Shown piece by piece: positions 53,001-61,251 of a stretch of 64,000 nucleotides of DNA. The first letter of the stretch is position 1; the number at the start of each line of letters is the position of its first letter. Origin of the DNA: Acidovorax sp. (GTDB taxonomy: Bacteria > Pseudomonadota > Gammaproteobacteria > Burkholderiales > Burkholderiaceae_C). The stretch lies in NCBI GenBank assembly GCA_030692685.1, contig JAUXZO010000005.1, forward strand, positions 62,001 to 126,000. Direction: 5' to 3'. Below the pieces are notes generated by a model that saw nothing but the letters and a program-made list of their open reading frames with translations, made no database searches and was not told the DNA's origin. The translations under genes and the position numbers were made by a program.

Positions 53001-53549
53001 GCCGCCGGTGCCTGTGGCGCCAGAAATGCTTATGTTGGCGTTGGTGACGGAGGGCGGGCTAACTGCCTGGCAGGTCACCGTCGCGGTGGACGTGGCCCCA
53101 CTGCTACCCGACCACAGGTAAACCACATGATTTGCGTCGTTGGCTAGCACCGTGTAGGTGCCGTTCAGGTTCAGCTCATTGCCATCGTATGCGTACTGCT
53201 CCACTACGAGGTCTGCCGGGAAGTTGACACCATCGTTTTTATAGATGGCGAAGCCACCTCCGGAAAATTGATTGTTGCTGGCATTCGTGCTGCCTGAAGA
53301 CGTCGCTTGGTAGGTAATTTTTTCACCTGTCGTGACGGAATAGCCGTCCCGATAATCTTGGGCGCCACCTGAAAAGGTGATTCCGCCACTCCAGTAGGCC
53401 TGGATAGCTGCACAGCCACTGGAAATCGCCCAGCTCGGCTGCACCGCGCCGAGACCCAGAAACGTCATCAATACGAATGCGCGCCACAGTTTTGAGAAGG
53501 TAACGGAGGAGCTATGCCGATGCCGGGGGTGTCGTTTAAAGAGTTGCAT
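50013..53549 (-). CDS. Large secreted Fn3-repeat protein with IPTL-CTERM signal
   Basis: A 1178-residue secreted surface protein. After a signal peptide (about residues 24-41, LWRAFVLMTFLGLGAVQPSW), an N-terminal domain and Ig-like region are followed by three tandem units of about 180 residues, each an Fn3 domain (PGAPTIGTATAGD start, TVTATNSAG end) plus a beta-rich segment (PQTITFNNPGAQNFG), and then a fourth Fn3. The C-terminus GIPVDAPWALGLLSAMLGFL then GWRRQR is an IPTL-CTERM type sorting signal, implying processing by an exosortase-type system. It probably acts in adhesion or biofilm. Confidence 0.9.
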   Translation of the reverse strand: MQLFKRHPRHRHSSSVTFSKLWRAFVLMTFLGLGAVQPSWAISSGCAAIQAYWSGGITFSGGAQDYRDGYSVTTGEKITYQATSSGSTNASNNQFSGGGFAIYKNDGVNFPADLVVEQYAYDGNELNLNGTYTVLANDANHVVYLWSGSSGATSTATVTCQAVSPPSVTNANISISGATGTGGAYKIGDTVTATWDNTAGGDNNSGVTGVTVNFSQFGGGAAVAATNSSGTWTATYTITAGAVSNTNRNVSVTATNAGGNTTMADSTNATVDNIQPAVSSIAVSGSPAANATSMAFTVNFNELVGNISTDDFALAATGTAAGAIAGVSASSGSSVDVTVSGISGNGTLKLTLNGGTNVQDAAGNASPAAYSSGATHTVLIPTAPTAPTIGTATAGDGQASVTFTAPASNGGSAITTYTATANPGGAFGTCPGPAACTATVTGLNNGTAYTFTVTATNAVGTSVASGASNSATPKGDQAITFANPGAQNFGTTPTLPATASSGLTPTFTSSTTGVCTITSGGALTFVAAGSCSIDADQSGNGAWNAAPTVTRSFAVNAIVPGAPTIGTATAGDTQATVTFTAPASTGGAAILAGGYTVTANPGGFTGTGSSSPITVTGLTNGVAYTFRVTATNSAGEGNPSAASNSVTPASPQTITFNNPGAQNFGTTPTLTATSSAGGGYAVSFTTATAGVCTITAGGALTFVTAGSCTINANQAGDTSFLAAPQVSQTFTVNAIVPGAPTIGTATAGDTEATVTFAAPASTGGAAIIASGYTVTANPGGANATGSNSPVTVTGLTNGVAYTFTVTATNSAGTGAASAASNSITPAAIQTITFNNPGAQNFSSTPTLTATSDSGLTPTFTSSTTGVCTITTGGALTFVSAGTCTINADQAGNGSYLAATQVSRSFTVNAVVPGAPTIVTASAGNAEATVTFTAPASTGGASITGYTVTASPGGATATGAASPITVMGLTNGTSYTFTVAATNSVGPGAPSAASNAVVPRLLTATGTPPGMVGAATATLSGGGPTCTLDPTSGFASLSNPAPAGKTMPYGEYAFQATSCTGTVTMAITYPQALPAGMQFWKFGPATAAVGGVVAASTWFQLGGVTLSGDRKTVTYTVTDNGAGDSDATVGGISDPFALAAGPLGGGAVGIPVDAPWALGLLSAMLGFLGWRRQRGLSRG
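50600..52420 (-). repeat. Tandem coding repeats of about 540 bp in the IPTL-CTERM gene
   Basis: Three units of about 540 bp (Fn3 plus beta segment) with long stretches of near-identical DNA, and a fourth partial unit. The most similar blocks encode GAPTIGTATAGDT, TVTGLTNGVAYTF and CTITxGGALTFV. Confidence 0.8.
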
Positions 53550-54118
53550 GAGGTAGTTCAGTGCAAAAAATATAGCTGCAAGTGCTTGCTGGGAAAGCGC
53601 TACAGCTCAAAAAGGCAAGATTCAGTTCTGCAATCGTACGGGGATTGTCAATTTCTGTGTACCTGTAAATTGCACCAGCACGGTGCGCAGACGGCCAAGT
53701 GCTACTGAAAGGTCGAGATCGCGAGTTGGGCACAGACAAAGCAAGCACGGTCTTACGCGACTACGAAGGCGCCAGTGCGAGCGCCCAAAGGGTCGTGTCG
53801 TTGTCTGCGGCGCATTCTTCTATCAACAGTTCCTCTCAGACAGGATCCCACTGTGCGTGCATTGCCTCGTCTGCGCAGAACAATGAGATTCGCCGAAGTT
53901 ACTGATAAAGCCGTTTCGGGCCCCATCCAGTCCCTCAGATTCGCAATTGAGTTGAAGTGAGACCCCTCCCGGCAGCATGAGTCTTTCTGCATTGGTTGAT
54001 TCTTTGAACCTGTTTAGGTCAAAGTTCAGTCTTGCCCGGCCAAAGTAGACCGCATAGCATCCCTGTCAAGCACCCACCCCCATGAGGTGCTGCATAAAAC
54101 CATGACAGGAGACAAGCC
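53550..54118. other. Gene-free divergent region upstream of the surface-protein and ROK genes
   Basis: About 570 bp. R1 copy 9 lies at its left end, and the rest has only short open frames with poor coding character. It presumably holds the promoters of the surface-protein gene (-) and the sugar cluster (+), but I could not assign boxes with confidence. Confidence 0.6.
53563..53616. repeat. Dispersed palindrome, family R1 (copy 9)
   Basis: aaatatagctgcaagtgctt, a loop, then gggaaagcgctacagctcaa, 14 bp upstream of the surface-protein start codon, in its 5' leader. Confidence 0.65.
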
Positions 54119-55384
54119 TTGCCATCCACCCGCTGGACCCACTGCGGCACCGAAGACCTGGACGTCTTGCAGACCATCTTCTGGTCCGCAGGCGCGTCGC
54201 GCAATGCGCTGGCGCAGCGCCTGGCCTATTCCAAGAGCAAGGCCAACGCCATGGTGGCGGCGCTGCTTGATGAAGGCCTGCTCGACGAAGTGGGCCTGCA
54301 GGAATCCTCTGGTGGCCGCCGTGCCGAAACCCTACGCCTCAGCGAAACGCTGGGCGTGGTGATTGGTGCCGACCTGGGCGCCACCAGCATGCAGGTGGCG
54401 GTGATGCGGCCCGACTTGACGGTGTTGGCGCGGCACCGCGAACCCATTGATGTGCGCCAGGGGCCGGGCGTGATCTTGGCGCGGCTGCGGGGGCTGATGC
54501 GCGAGCTGTTGGCGCGCTGCGGGATGCAGGCTTCTCAAGTCATCGCCATTGGCATGGGCGTGCCGGGGCCGGTGGATTTTGAAAGCGGGCAGCTCGTCAA
54601 CCCGCCGCTGATGCCCGACTGGGACGGCTTTTCCATCCGCGACTATCTGCGCGAGGCGTTTGCCGCGCCGGTGTTTGTAGACAACGACGTGAACCTGATG
54701 GCGCTGGGCGAGCTGTGGCGACTGCAGCGCAATTTGCCCAACTTTTTGGTCATCAAGGTGGGAACCGGCATTGGCTGCGGCATCGTCTGCCACGGGCAGG
54801 TTTACAGGGGCGCCAATGGCTCCGCCGGTGACGTGGGCCACATCTGCGTGGACCAGGCCGGGCCGCGCTGCCACTGCGGCAACCAGGGCTGCTTAGAGGC
54901 CATGGCCGCTGCGCCCGCCATGGCGCGCATGGCGATGGAGGCCGTGGAGCGCGGCGAAAGCGCCCTGCTGGCCGAGCGCCTGTTAGCCACCGGCACGCTG
55001 ACCACCGAAGACGTGGCCCAGGCCAGCCGTGCGGGTGACGTGGCGGCCAACGCGATCATTCAGCGCGCGGGCAGCCTGGTGGGGCAGATGCTGGCGTCCA
55101 TCGTCAACTTCTTCAACCCGTCGCACGTGTTCATTGCCGGGCGCGTGGCCGACATGGGGCCGCTGTTCCTCGCGTCGGTGCGGCAAAGCGTGTACCACCG
55201 GTCGCTGGCGTTGTCGACGCGGCACCTGGAGATTCAATACGCCCCGCTGGCCGACGATGCCGGTGTGGTGGGTGCGGGCGTGCTGGCCATGCAGCAGAGT
55301 CTGGCGCGGTCTTCATCGTCGTCTTCATCTTCATCGCGCTCTGCAGTGGGTGCTTTGGCGGGATCTGTAGGGGCTGTGCGATGA
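54119..55384 (+). CDS. ROK-family transcriptional regulator (NagC/Mlc type)
   Basis: A 421-residue ROK repressor: N-terminal winged helix (RNALAQRLAYSKSKANAMVAAL), nucleotide/sugar-binding GVVIGADLGATSMQVAVM, and the zinc motif CHCGNQGCLEA. It starts with TTG at 54119, supported by AGGAGA 7 nt upstream. The C-terminal tail has a run of nine serines encoded by tca/tcg/tct repeats (about 55305-55335). Its stop overlaps the sugar ATPase start (ATGA), so it heads the sugar cluster and probably represses it. Confidence 0.92.
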   Translation: MPSTRWTHCGTEDLDVLQTIFWSAGASRNALAQRLAYSKSKANAMVAALLDEGLLDEVGLQESSGGRRAETLRLSETLGVVIGADLGATSMQVAVMRPDLTVLARHREPIDVRQGPGVILARLRGLMRELLARCGMQASQVIAIGMGVPGPVDFESGQLVNPPLMPDWDGFSIRDYLREAFAAPVFVDNDVNLMALGELWRLQRNLPNFLVIKVGTGIGCGIVCHGQVYRGANGSAGDVGHICVDQAGPRCHCGNQGCLEAMAAAPAMARMAMEAVERGESALLAERLLATGTLTTEDVAQASRAGDVAANAIIQRAGSLVGQMLASIVNFFNPSHVFIAGRVADMGPLFLASVRQSVYHRSLALSTRHLEIQYAPLADDAGVVGAGVLAMQQSLARSSSSSSSSSRSAVGALAGSVGAVR

Positions 55385-56955
55385 GTGTGGCTGTCGAGTT
55401 TCGCAACGTGACCAAGGAGTTTGGCCCGGTGCGTGTGCTGCACGGGGTGAGCTTTGCGCTGCAGCCGGGCAAAGTGGTGGGCCTGCTGGGCGAGAACGGC
55501 GCGGGCAAGTCCACGCTGATGAAAATTTTGGCCGGGTATGAGAGCCCCACCAGCGGTGAGGTGGTGGTGGACGGCGCCGTTCGCGCGCCCGGCGGTGGGT
55601 CGCGCGCGGCCGAGGCGCAGGGCATTGTGCTGATCCACCAGGAGTTCAACCTGGCGGATGACTTGACGATTGCGCAGAACGTCTTTCTGGGCCATGAGAT
55701 CAAGCGCGGCCCGTTTCTGGCGCCGGGCCGCCCCAAAGCAGAAAGCGGCCCCCCCGGGGGGCAGCAAGCGACACGCAGTGCGCGACCGTGGGGGTCGTGG
55801 TTCCTGGACGACAAGGCGATGCGCGAGAAGACGCGCGCGGCGCTGGCCCAGGTCGGCCTGCAGATCGACCCCGACACCCGCGTGCGCAACCTCATCGTGG
55901 CTGAAAAGCAGCTGGTGGAAATTGCCCGGGCCCTGGCCCGCAATGCGCGCCTGCTCATCATGGACGAGCCCACCGCCACGCTGACGCCCGGTGAGACGGA
56001 GCGCCTGTTTGCGCTGATGGCCGAGCTGAAGGCCGCGGGCGTGACCATCATCTACATATCGCACAAGCTCGACGAAGTGGAGCGCACCACCGACGAGGTG
56101 GTGGTAATGCGCGACGGCCTGCTGGTGGCGCGCGAGCCCACGGCCAGCGTCACGCGGCGGCAGATGGCCAACCTGATGGTGGGCCGCGAGCTGGCCGACT
56201 TGTTCCCGCCCAAGCTGCCTGCACCGGCGGGCGAGCCCATCATTAAGGTGCGCGGCCTGACGGTGCCTGGCTGGGCAGAGGACGTGAGCTTTGAAGTGCG
56301 GCGCGGCGAGATTTTGGGCTTTGCCGGGCTGGTAGGCGCCGGGCGCACCGAGCTGTTTGAAGGCCTGCTGGGCCTGCGCCCGCGCTCTGCGGGAACGGTA
56401 GAGCTGGCAGGCAAGCAGGTGGCGCTGAAAAGCCCGCGCGATGCGGCACGCCATGGCCTTACGTATTTGAGCGAAGACCGCAAAGGCAAGGGCCTGCACG
56501 TGCACTTTGCCCTGCGGCCCAACCTGACGCTGATGGCGCTGGAGCGTTATGCAAAGCCCTGGCTGAAGCCTGCGGCCGAGCAAACCGCGCTGCGTGATGC
56601 GGTGCAAGAGTTTGGTATTCGCACCGGGTCGCTGGATGTGCGGGCCTCATCCCTGTCCGGCGGCAACCAGCAAAAACTGGCGCTGGCCAAGGTGCTGCAC
56701 CCCGGCCCCAGCGTGGTGGTGCTGGACGAGCCCACGCGCGGCGTGGACGTGGGCGCCAAGCGCGAGATTTATCACCTGGTGCAGCGCCTGGCCGAACAAG
56801 GCCTGGCGGTCATCGTGATTTCGTCTGAACTGATGGAGCTGATTGGCCTGTGCCACCGCGTGGCGGTGATGCGCGCCGGGCGGCTGCAGACCACGCTCCA
56901 AGAGCCAAATTTGACCGAAGAGGAGTTGATTGTTCATGCCACAGGCACCCGTTAA
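55381..56955 (+). CDS. Two-cassette sugar ABC transporter ATPase with an in-frame palindromic insert
   Basis: A 524-residue RbsA/XylG-type ATPase. The first cassette has Walker [10 protein letters not shown] (K43), Q-loop [12 protein letters not shown] and signature-like region; the second has the degenerate Walker [11 protein letters not shown] and [15 protein letters not shown]. Residues 114-142 are an extra 29 residues encoded by an R3 palindromic element (55721-55807). Without them the sequence reads [16 protein letters not shown], as in homologs. The insert falls in the helical part after the Q-loop of the first domain. Confidence 0.92.
   Translation: MSVAVEFRNVTKEFGPVRVLHGVSFALQPGKVVGLLGENGAGKSTLMKILAGYESPTSGEVVVDGAVRAPGGGSRAAEAQGIVLIHQEFNLADDLTIAQNVFLGHEIKRGPFLAPGRPKAESGPPGGQQATRSARPWGSWFLDDKAMREKTRAALAQVGLQIDPDTRVRNLIVAEKQLVEIARALARNARLLIMDEPTATLTPGETERLFALMAELKAAGVTIIYISHKLDEVERTTDEVVVMRDGLLVAREPTASVTRRQMANLMVGRELADLFPPKLPAPAGEPIIKVRGLTVPGWAEDVSFEVRRGEILGFAGLVGAGRTELFEGLLGLRPRSAGTVELAGKQVALKSPRDAARHGLTYLSEDRKGKGLHVHFALRPNLTLMALERYAKPWLKPAAEQTALRDAVQEFGIRTGSLDVRASSLSGGNQQKLALAKVLHPGPSVVVLDEPTRGVDVGAKREIYHLVQRLAEQGLAVIVISSELMELIGLCHRVAVMRAGRLQTTLQEPNLTEEELIVHATGTR
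55721..55800 (-). repeat. R3 element copy D, inside the sugar ATPase gene (inverted)
   Basis: On the minus strand it reads CCCCCACGGTCGCGCACTGC ... TGCCCCCCGGGGGGGCCGCT ... TTTGGGGCGGCC, aligning along its length with copies A and B. It is flanked by TTTCTGG (55714-55720) and TTCCTGG (55801-55807), and the extra length is 87 bp, exactly 29 codons. Confidence 0.85.
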
Positions 56956-57973
56956 CTTACCCGCTGAAAACGCCGCCGCCCCGCAAAAGGCCGCGAGCCG
57001 CCATGGCGCCACGACCGCATGGTGGGGCAAGCTGCACGGCCTGGGCCCCATCATTGGCCTAGTGCTGTTGTGCATTGCAGGCACGCTGCTCAACAGCAAC
57101 TTCGCCACGTACGACAACGTGATGAACGTGCTCACCCGCACGGCCTTCATCGGCATCATCGCGGTGGGCATGTGCTTTGTGATCATCTCGGGCGGCATCG
57201 ATTTGTCGGTGGGGTCGATGGCGGCGCTCATCGCGGGCTCGGTGATTTTGTTCATGAACGCCATGGCGCCTCTGCTGGGCTCGCCCATGGCGGCCGTGGT
57301 GGTGGGAATGCTGCTGGCGGTGGTGCTGGGCGCGGTGTTCGGGCTGGTGCATGGCCTGCTCATCACCAAGGGGCGCATCGAGCCCTTCATCGTCACGCTG
57401 GGCACGCTGGGCATCTTCCGCGCCTACCTCACGTACTTCTCAAACGGCGGCGCCATCACGCTGGAGAACGACCTATCCGACCTGTACAGCCCCGTGTACT
57501 ACGCCAACCTGCTGGGCGTGCCCATCCCGGTGTGGATCTTTTTGCTGGTGGCGCTGGTGGGCGGGGTCATCCTGAACCGCACTGCCTATGGCCGCTATGT
57601 GCAGGCCATTGGTTCGAACGAACAAGTGGCGCAGTACGCCGCGGTAGATGTGCACAAGATCAAGATCCTCACGTACATGCTGCTGGGGGTGTGCGTGGGC
57701 ATTGCCACGCTGCTGTATGTGCCGCGCCTGGGGTCTGCATCGCCCACCACGGGGCTCTTGTGGGAGCTGGAGGCGATTGCCGCCGTCATCGTGGGCGGCA
57801 CCGTTTTGAAGGGCGGGGCGGGCAGCATCACCGGCACGGTGGTGGGCGCGATCCTGCTGTCAGTGATCAGCAACATCCTCAACCTGACCAGCATCATCAG
57901 CGTGTATTTGAACGCGGCGGTGCAGGGGTTTGTGATCATTGCCGTCGCATTCATGCAGCGGGGGCGCAGGTGA
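56936..57973 (+). CDS. Sugar ABC transporter permease (RbsC family)
   Basis: A 345-residue permease of the BPD-transport-2 family, with about eight or nine membrane segments. The diagnostic [10 protein letters not shown] and later [19 protein letters not shown] are present. Its ATG (56936) overlaps the end of the ATPase gene, so translation is coupled. The substrate is a monosaccharide or similar, given the neighbouring isomerase and dehydrogenase. Confidence 0.93.
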   Translation: MPQAPVNLPAENAAAPQKAASRHGATTAWWGKLHGLGPIIGLVLLCIAGTLLNSNFATYDNVMNVLTRTAFIGIIAVGMCFVIISGGIDLSVGSMAALIAGSVILFMNAMAPLLGSPMAAVVVGMLLAVVLGAVFGLVHGLLITKGRIEPFIVTLGTLGIFRAYLTYFSNGGAITLENDLSDLYSPVYYANLLGVPIPVWIFLLVALVGGVILNRTAYGRYVQAIGSNEQVAQYAAVDVHKIKILTYMLLGVCVGIATLLYVPRLGSASPTTGLLWELEAIAAVIVGGTVLKGGAGSITGTVVGAILLSVISNILNLTSIISVYLNAAVQGFVIIAVAFMQRGRR

Positions 57974-58029
57974 TGCCCATGTCGCAACTCAATTCCGTTT
58001 TTCCATTCCGCAGGGAAGTTCAACCCCCA

Positions 58030-58108
58030 CCGTTCGGACTGAGCTTGTCGAAGCCTGGGCGCACGCGCCCTTTGGTGGCAGCCCTTCGACAGGCTCAGGG
58101 CGAGCGGG
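58030..58108. repeat. Family R2 inverted pair
   Basis: CCGTTCGGACTGAGCTTGTC-GAAGCC and CTTCGACAGGCTCAGGGCG-AGCGGG, an inverted pair about 30 bp apart. Confidence 0.85.
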
Positions 58109-58157
58109 GTTCGGCGAGGGCCACGGGCAGAACAACGACAAGACCGAGTCCAGTCGC

Positions 58158-58246
58158 GTAGGTCGGGTTAGCGCAGCGTAACCCGACGTCAACGCTGCGT
58201 GCTCTGCGGACGTCGGGTTACGCCCTTGCGGGCTAACCCGACCTAC
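58158..58246. repeat. Long nested palindrome
   Basis: The outer arms GTAGGTCGGGTTAGC and GCTAACCCGACCTAC are perfectly complementary, and the inner arms GTAACCCGACGTC and GACGTCGGGTTAC are also complementary. The four copies of the CGGGTTA-type sequence form a cruciform-like 89-bp unit, a REP-type element. Confidence 0.85.
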
Positions 58247-58412
58247 GGGGTCTTCGACATGCTTGCCTGGAGCCATAGAACCTCAGGGCGACCGGGGGAG
58301 AGCGCATGTCAAAGGTTTTTTACCAAGCAGTTTTTTGAGTTTCTCAGTGTTCCCAGTCGGCCAACTTCCATGGCCATTTCAGCAAAGCAACAGCAACAGG
58401 AGACAACGCATC

Positions 58413-59396
58413 ATGAACAGCAAGACATCTACTTTCACCCGCCGCCTGGCCCTCTCGGCCGTGGGTGCCGCCGCAGCGCTGGCGCTCGCCGGCCCAGCCA
58501 TGGCGCAGGCCAACAAGACAATCGTGGGCGTGGCCATTCCGTCGGCCACGCACGGTTTTACCGGCGGCATCGTTTACTGGGCCAACCAGGCCAAGAAGGA
58601 CCTGGAGAAGGCCTACCCTGGCCTGCAGGTCATCGTCAAGACCGCAGGCGGCGCGCCTGAGCAGGCCAACCAGTTGCAAGACCTGGTCACGGTGAACAAG
58701 ATCAACGCGCTCGTCATCTTCCCGTTTGAATCGGCCGCGCTGACCAAGCCCGTGGCGCAGGTCAAAGCCAAGGGTGTGTACGTGACGGTGGTGGACCGGG
58801 GCCTGACCGACACCAGTGCGCAAGATGCGTACGTGGCTGGCGACAACACGGCGTTCGGCAAGATTCCGGCCGAGTACATCGCCAAGGCGCTGGGCGGCAA
58901 GGGCAATGTGGTGGCCATGCGCGGCATTGCGACCACGCTGGACAACGAGCGCATGGACGCGTTCAACGCGGTGCTGAAGAACCACCCCGACATCAAGCTG
59001 CTGGACGCCAAGTACGCCAACTGGAACCGCGACGACGCCTTCAAGGTGATGCAGGACTACCTCACGCGCTTCCCCAAAATCGACGCGGTGTGGGCCGCCG
59101 ACGACGACATGGCCGTGGGCGTGCTCAAGGCCATCGAGCAGGCCAAGCGCAAGGACATCAAGCTGGTGTTTGGCGGCGCAGGTGCCAAGGGCATGATCAA
59201 GACACTGATGGACGGCAGCAACCCGATGATCCAGGCCAACGTGTCGTACAGCCCCAAGTTCATTTATGACTCGATCAAGCTGACGGCCGAGGCGCGCATC
59301 AAGGGTGAGAAGCTGCCTGCCACCACGATCATCCCGTCGGTGCTGATCACCAAGGAAACGGCCAAGGACTTCTACTTTCCTGATTCGCCGTTCTGA
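58413..59396 (+). CDS. Sugar ABC transporter substrate-binding protein (RbsB family)
   Basis: A 327-residue periplasmic receptor with a signal peptide ([20 protein letters not shown] ... AMAQA). It has [20 protein letters not shown], the ligand-contact pattern [13 protein letters not shown], and typical VVDRGLTDT. The ATG at 58413 follows AGGAGA; the open frame 50 codons further up covers non-coding repeat. It is the receptor for the ATPase and permease encoded upstream. Confidence 0.92.
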   Translation: MNSKTSTFTRRLALSAVGAAAALALAGPAMAQANKTIVGVAIPSATHGFTGGIVYWANQAKKDLEKAYPGLQVIVKTAGGAPEQANQLQDLVTVNKINALVIFPFESAALTKPVAQVKAKGVYVTVVDRGLTDTSAQDAYVAGDNTAFGKIPAEYIAKALGGKGNVVAMRGIATTLDNERMDAFNAVLKNHPDIKLLDAKYANWNRDDAFKVMQDYLTRFPKIDAVWAADDDMAVGVLKAIEQAKRKDIKLVFGGAGAKGMIKTLMDGSNPMIQANVSYSPKFIYDSIKLTAEARIKGEKLPATTIIPSVLITKETAKDFYFPDSPF

Positions 59397-59485
59397 TGAT
59401 GGAAATATGCGTCAAATTGCCTGACTAGGTACCTATCTCCGATGAGGGCATCAGCCTGTACACCCGCAGCGGCGCTAGGGATTGA

Positions 59486-59592
59486 CTCCCTCTCCCCTTG
59501 CGGGAGAGGGTTGGGGAGAGGGGGCAGCACCCGCGCTGCGCCCGTTTCACCCCCCCTCTCCCCGGCCCTCTCCCACCAGGAAAGAGGGTGTG
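59486..59592. repeat. CTCTCCCC/GGGAGAGG-type inverted repeat
   Basis: CCCTCTCCCCTTGCGGGAGA, then GGGTTGGGGAGAGGGGGC and, further on, CCCCCCTCTCCCCGGCCCTC, an inverted-repeat class seen in many Gram-negative genomes. A short form occurs at 38745-38772. Confidence 0.75.
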
Positions 59593-59618
59593 AGGGCCAT
59601 CTGAGATGGGTGAAAAAT

Positions 59619-59681
59619 CAGGTCAAATTGGCCTCTGGCGCTTATCCATTAAGCGCTAGTAGCTATCAATTTGGTAGTAAT
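59619..59681. repeat. Dispersed palindrome, family R1 (copy 10)
   Basis: ggtcaaattggcctctggcg-cttatcc, then attaagcgctagtagctatc, with an extra ttggtagta arm. Confidence 0.8.
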
Positions 59682-59747
59682 TGCTACTTGCTGGGTTTCG
59701 CTTTACGCCTTGCCTCAAAACTGCTGCAACCACCCCAACTTCCCCAA

Positions 59748-59807
59748 CCGTTCGGGCCGAGCTTGTCGAAGCCGCGCAGTGCCTTCGACAGGCTCAGGCC
59801 GAACGGC
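59748..59807. repeat. Family R2 inverted pair
   Basis: CCGTTCGGGCCGAGCTTGTC-GAAGC and CCTTCGACAGGCTCAGGCCG-AACGG, a nearly perfect inverted pair about 55 bp before the next start codon. Confidence 0.85.
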
Positions 59808-59862
59808 GTTGGGTGGCGCGATCACTGAATACAACCAACCCCGCCCCTGTCTGGACCGCACC

Positions 59863-60876
59863 ATGCCAAGACCCGTCACCCTTTTCACCGGCCAATGGGC
59901 CGACCTGCCGCTGGCAGAACTCGCGCCGCTGGCGAAAGGCATGGGCTATGACGGCCTGGAGCTGGCCTGCTGGGGCGACCATTTCAATGTGCAAGAGGCG
60001 CTGGCCTCTGCGCAATACCTCAAAGACAAACACGCATTGCTGGCCCAGCACGGGCTCTCGTGTTTTGCCATCGGCAACCACCTGGTGGGCCAGGCCGTGT
60101 GCGACCGCATCGACGAGCGTCACCAGTCCATCTTGCCGCCGCATGTGTGGGGCGACGGTGAGCCCGAAGGCGTGCGCCTGCGGGCCGCGACCGAGCTGGC
60201 CGACACGGCGCGCGCGGCGGCAAAGTTTGGCGTGAAGACGGTCACGGGCTTTACGGGCTCGTCGGTGTGGCACGCCATCTATGCGTTTCCGCCCACCACG
60301 CAGGAATTCTGGGACAAAGGCTTTGCAGATTTTGCGCAACGCTTTGGGCCCATCCTGGATGTGTTCGAGCAGCACGACATCAACTTTGCGCTGGAAGTGC
60401 ACCCCACCGAGATCGCGTTCGACATTGCCTCGGCCGAGCGCGCCATTGCGGCGGTGGGCGGCAACAAGCGCTTCGGCTTCAACTATGACCCGAGCCACTT
60501 GGCCTACCAGGGCGTGGACTATGTGAAGTTCATCCGCCAGTTTGCAGACCGCATCTACAACGCCCACATGAAGGACGTCTGGTGGGGCAAGGGCGACGGC
60601 ACGGTGGGCGTGTTTGGCGGCCACACCAGCTTTGGCGATGCGCGCCGGAACTGGGACTTTCGCAGCGTGGGGCGCGGGATGATCGATTTCGAATCCATCA
60701 TCGTCGCGCTGAACGACATCGGCTACCAGGGCCCGCTCTCAGTGGAGTGGGAAGACAGCCGCATGGACCGCGTGCACGGCGCCACCGAGAGCGCGGCGTT
60801 TTGCAAGCGGCTCGATTTCAAGCCTGCGGCGGGTGCGTTTGACGCGGTGTTTGCGCGAGACAAGCAGGTCGTGTGA
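59863..60876 (+). CDS. Sugar phosphate isomerase/epimerase (xylose-isomerase-like TIM barrel)
   Basis: A 337-residue TIM-barrel protein of the AP-endonuclease-2/IolE-like family. Metal-site residues are seen in [12 protein letters not shown] (Glu), [11 protein letters not shown] (Asp-His), NAHMKDV (His) and [13 protein letters not shown] (Glu). Members isomerise or epimerise sugars and keto-sugars. It belongs to the cluster with a Gfo/Idh/MocA oxidoreductase 375 bp downstream and the ABC importer upstream. Start at ATG 59863; the upstream open frame is R2 repeat. Confidence 0.88.
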   Translation: MPRPVTLFTGQWADLPLAELAPLAKGMGYDGLELACWGDHFNVQEALASAQYLKDKHALLAQHGLSCFAIGNHLVGQAVCDRIDERHQSILPPHVWGDGEPEGVRLRAATELADTARAAAKFGVKTVTGFTGSSVWHAIYAFPPTTQEFWDKGFADFAQRFGPILDVFEQHDINFALEVHPTEIAFDIASAERAIAAVGGNKRFGFNYDPSHLAYQGVDYVKFIRQFADRIYNAHMKDVWWGKGDGTVGVFGGHTSFGDARRNWDFRSVGRGMIDFESIIVALNDIGYQGPLSVEWEDSRMDRVHGATESAAFCKRLDFKPAAGAFDAVFARDKQVV

Positions 60877-60904
60877 TGGCGCTTGGCCGCATGCCCTCTC
60901 ACCC

Positions 60905-61200
60905 ACCGTTCGGGCTGAGCCCGTCGAAGCCGGGGCGCTGCAGGGCATCGCTCCCAATCTGCCGCCCGCTCGGGTTGAGCCTGTCGAAGCCAGGGCGCTG
61001 CAAGGCATCGCTCCCAATCCGCCACCCGTTCGGGCTGAGCCTGTCGAAGCCGGGGCGCTGCAAGGCATCGCTCCCAATCCGCCACCCGTTCGGGCTGAGC
61101 TTGTCGAAGCCGGGGCGCTGCAGGCCACCGCTCCCAAACTCCCACCCGTTCGGGCTGAGCCTGTCGAAGCCGGGGCGCTGCAGGTGAGAACCCCTGGACA
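60905..61200. repeat. 60-bp tandem array of R2-type units (about five copies)
   Basis: Units begin near 60905, 60965, 61025, 61085 and 61145 and each carries the half-site CCGTTCGGGCTGAGCCTGTC then GAAGCCGGGGCGCTGCA, with a variable GGCATCGCTCCCAATC-type spacer. Units 2 to 4 are more than 90% alike by eye. Period exactly 60 bp, so frames stay open through it. The last unit is followed by a weak opposite half-site (ACAACCTCAGGGCGAACGG). Confidence 0.92.
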
Positions 61201-61251
61201 ACCTCAGGGCGAACGGCTTGGTACTCACAACAACAAATAAAGGCTTCTCGT

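Larger units (their letters stand above)
57974..58412. other. Repeat-filled spacer between permease and receptor genes
   Basis: 440 bp with R2 half-sites at 58030-58108 and a long nested palindrome at 58158-58246, then about 160 bp of plain sequence. It splits an otherwise compact operon and likely affects transcript processing. I see no gene. Confidence 0.7.
59397..59862. other. Repeat-rich spacer before the isomerase-like gene
   Basis: 466 bp holding a CTCTCCCC-type repeat (59486-59592), R1 copy 10 (59619-59681) and an R2 pair (59748-59807). No gene is visible. Confidence 0.7.

Noticed and set aside
53640-54010. Short open frames between the surface-protein and ROK genes
   Set aside because: All under 80 residues, with Cys/Arg/Ser-rich shadow-like composition and no start signals; no match to any family.
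55234-56607. 457-residue open frame on the minus strand
   Set aside because: Antisense shadow of the ROK and sugar ATPase genes.
60905-61200. CRISPR array
   Set aside because: The units are nearly identical over their full 60 bp with no unique spacers, the half-site occurs elsewhere in the window as single copies, and no cas genes are present.
60833-61240. Open frames on both strands across the 60-bp array (repeated [14 protein letters not shown]-type peptides)
   Set aside because: They arise only because the array period is a multiple of three; all frames translate the same repeat, and there is no ribosome site or conserved domain.
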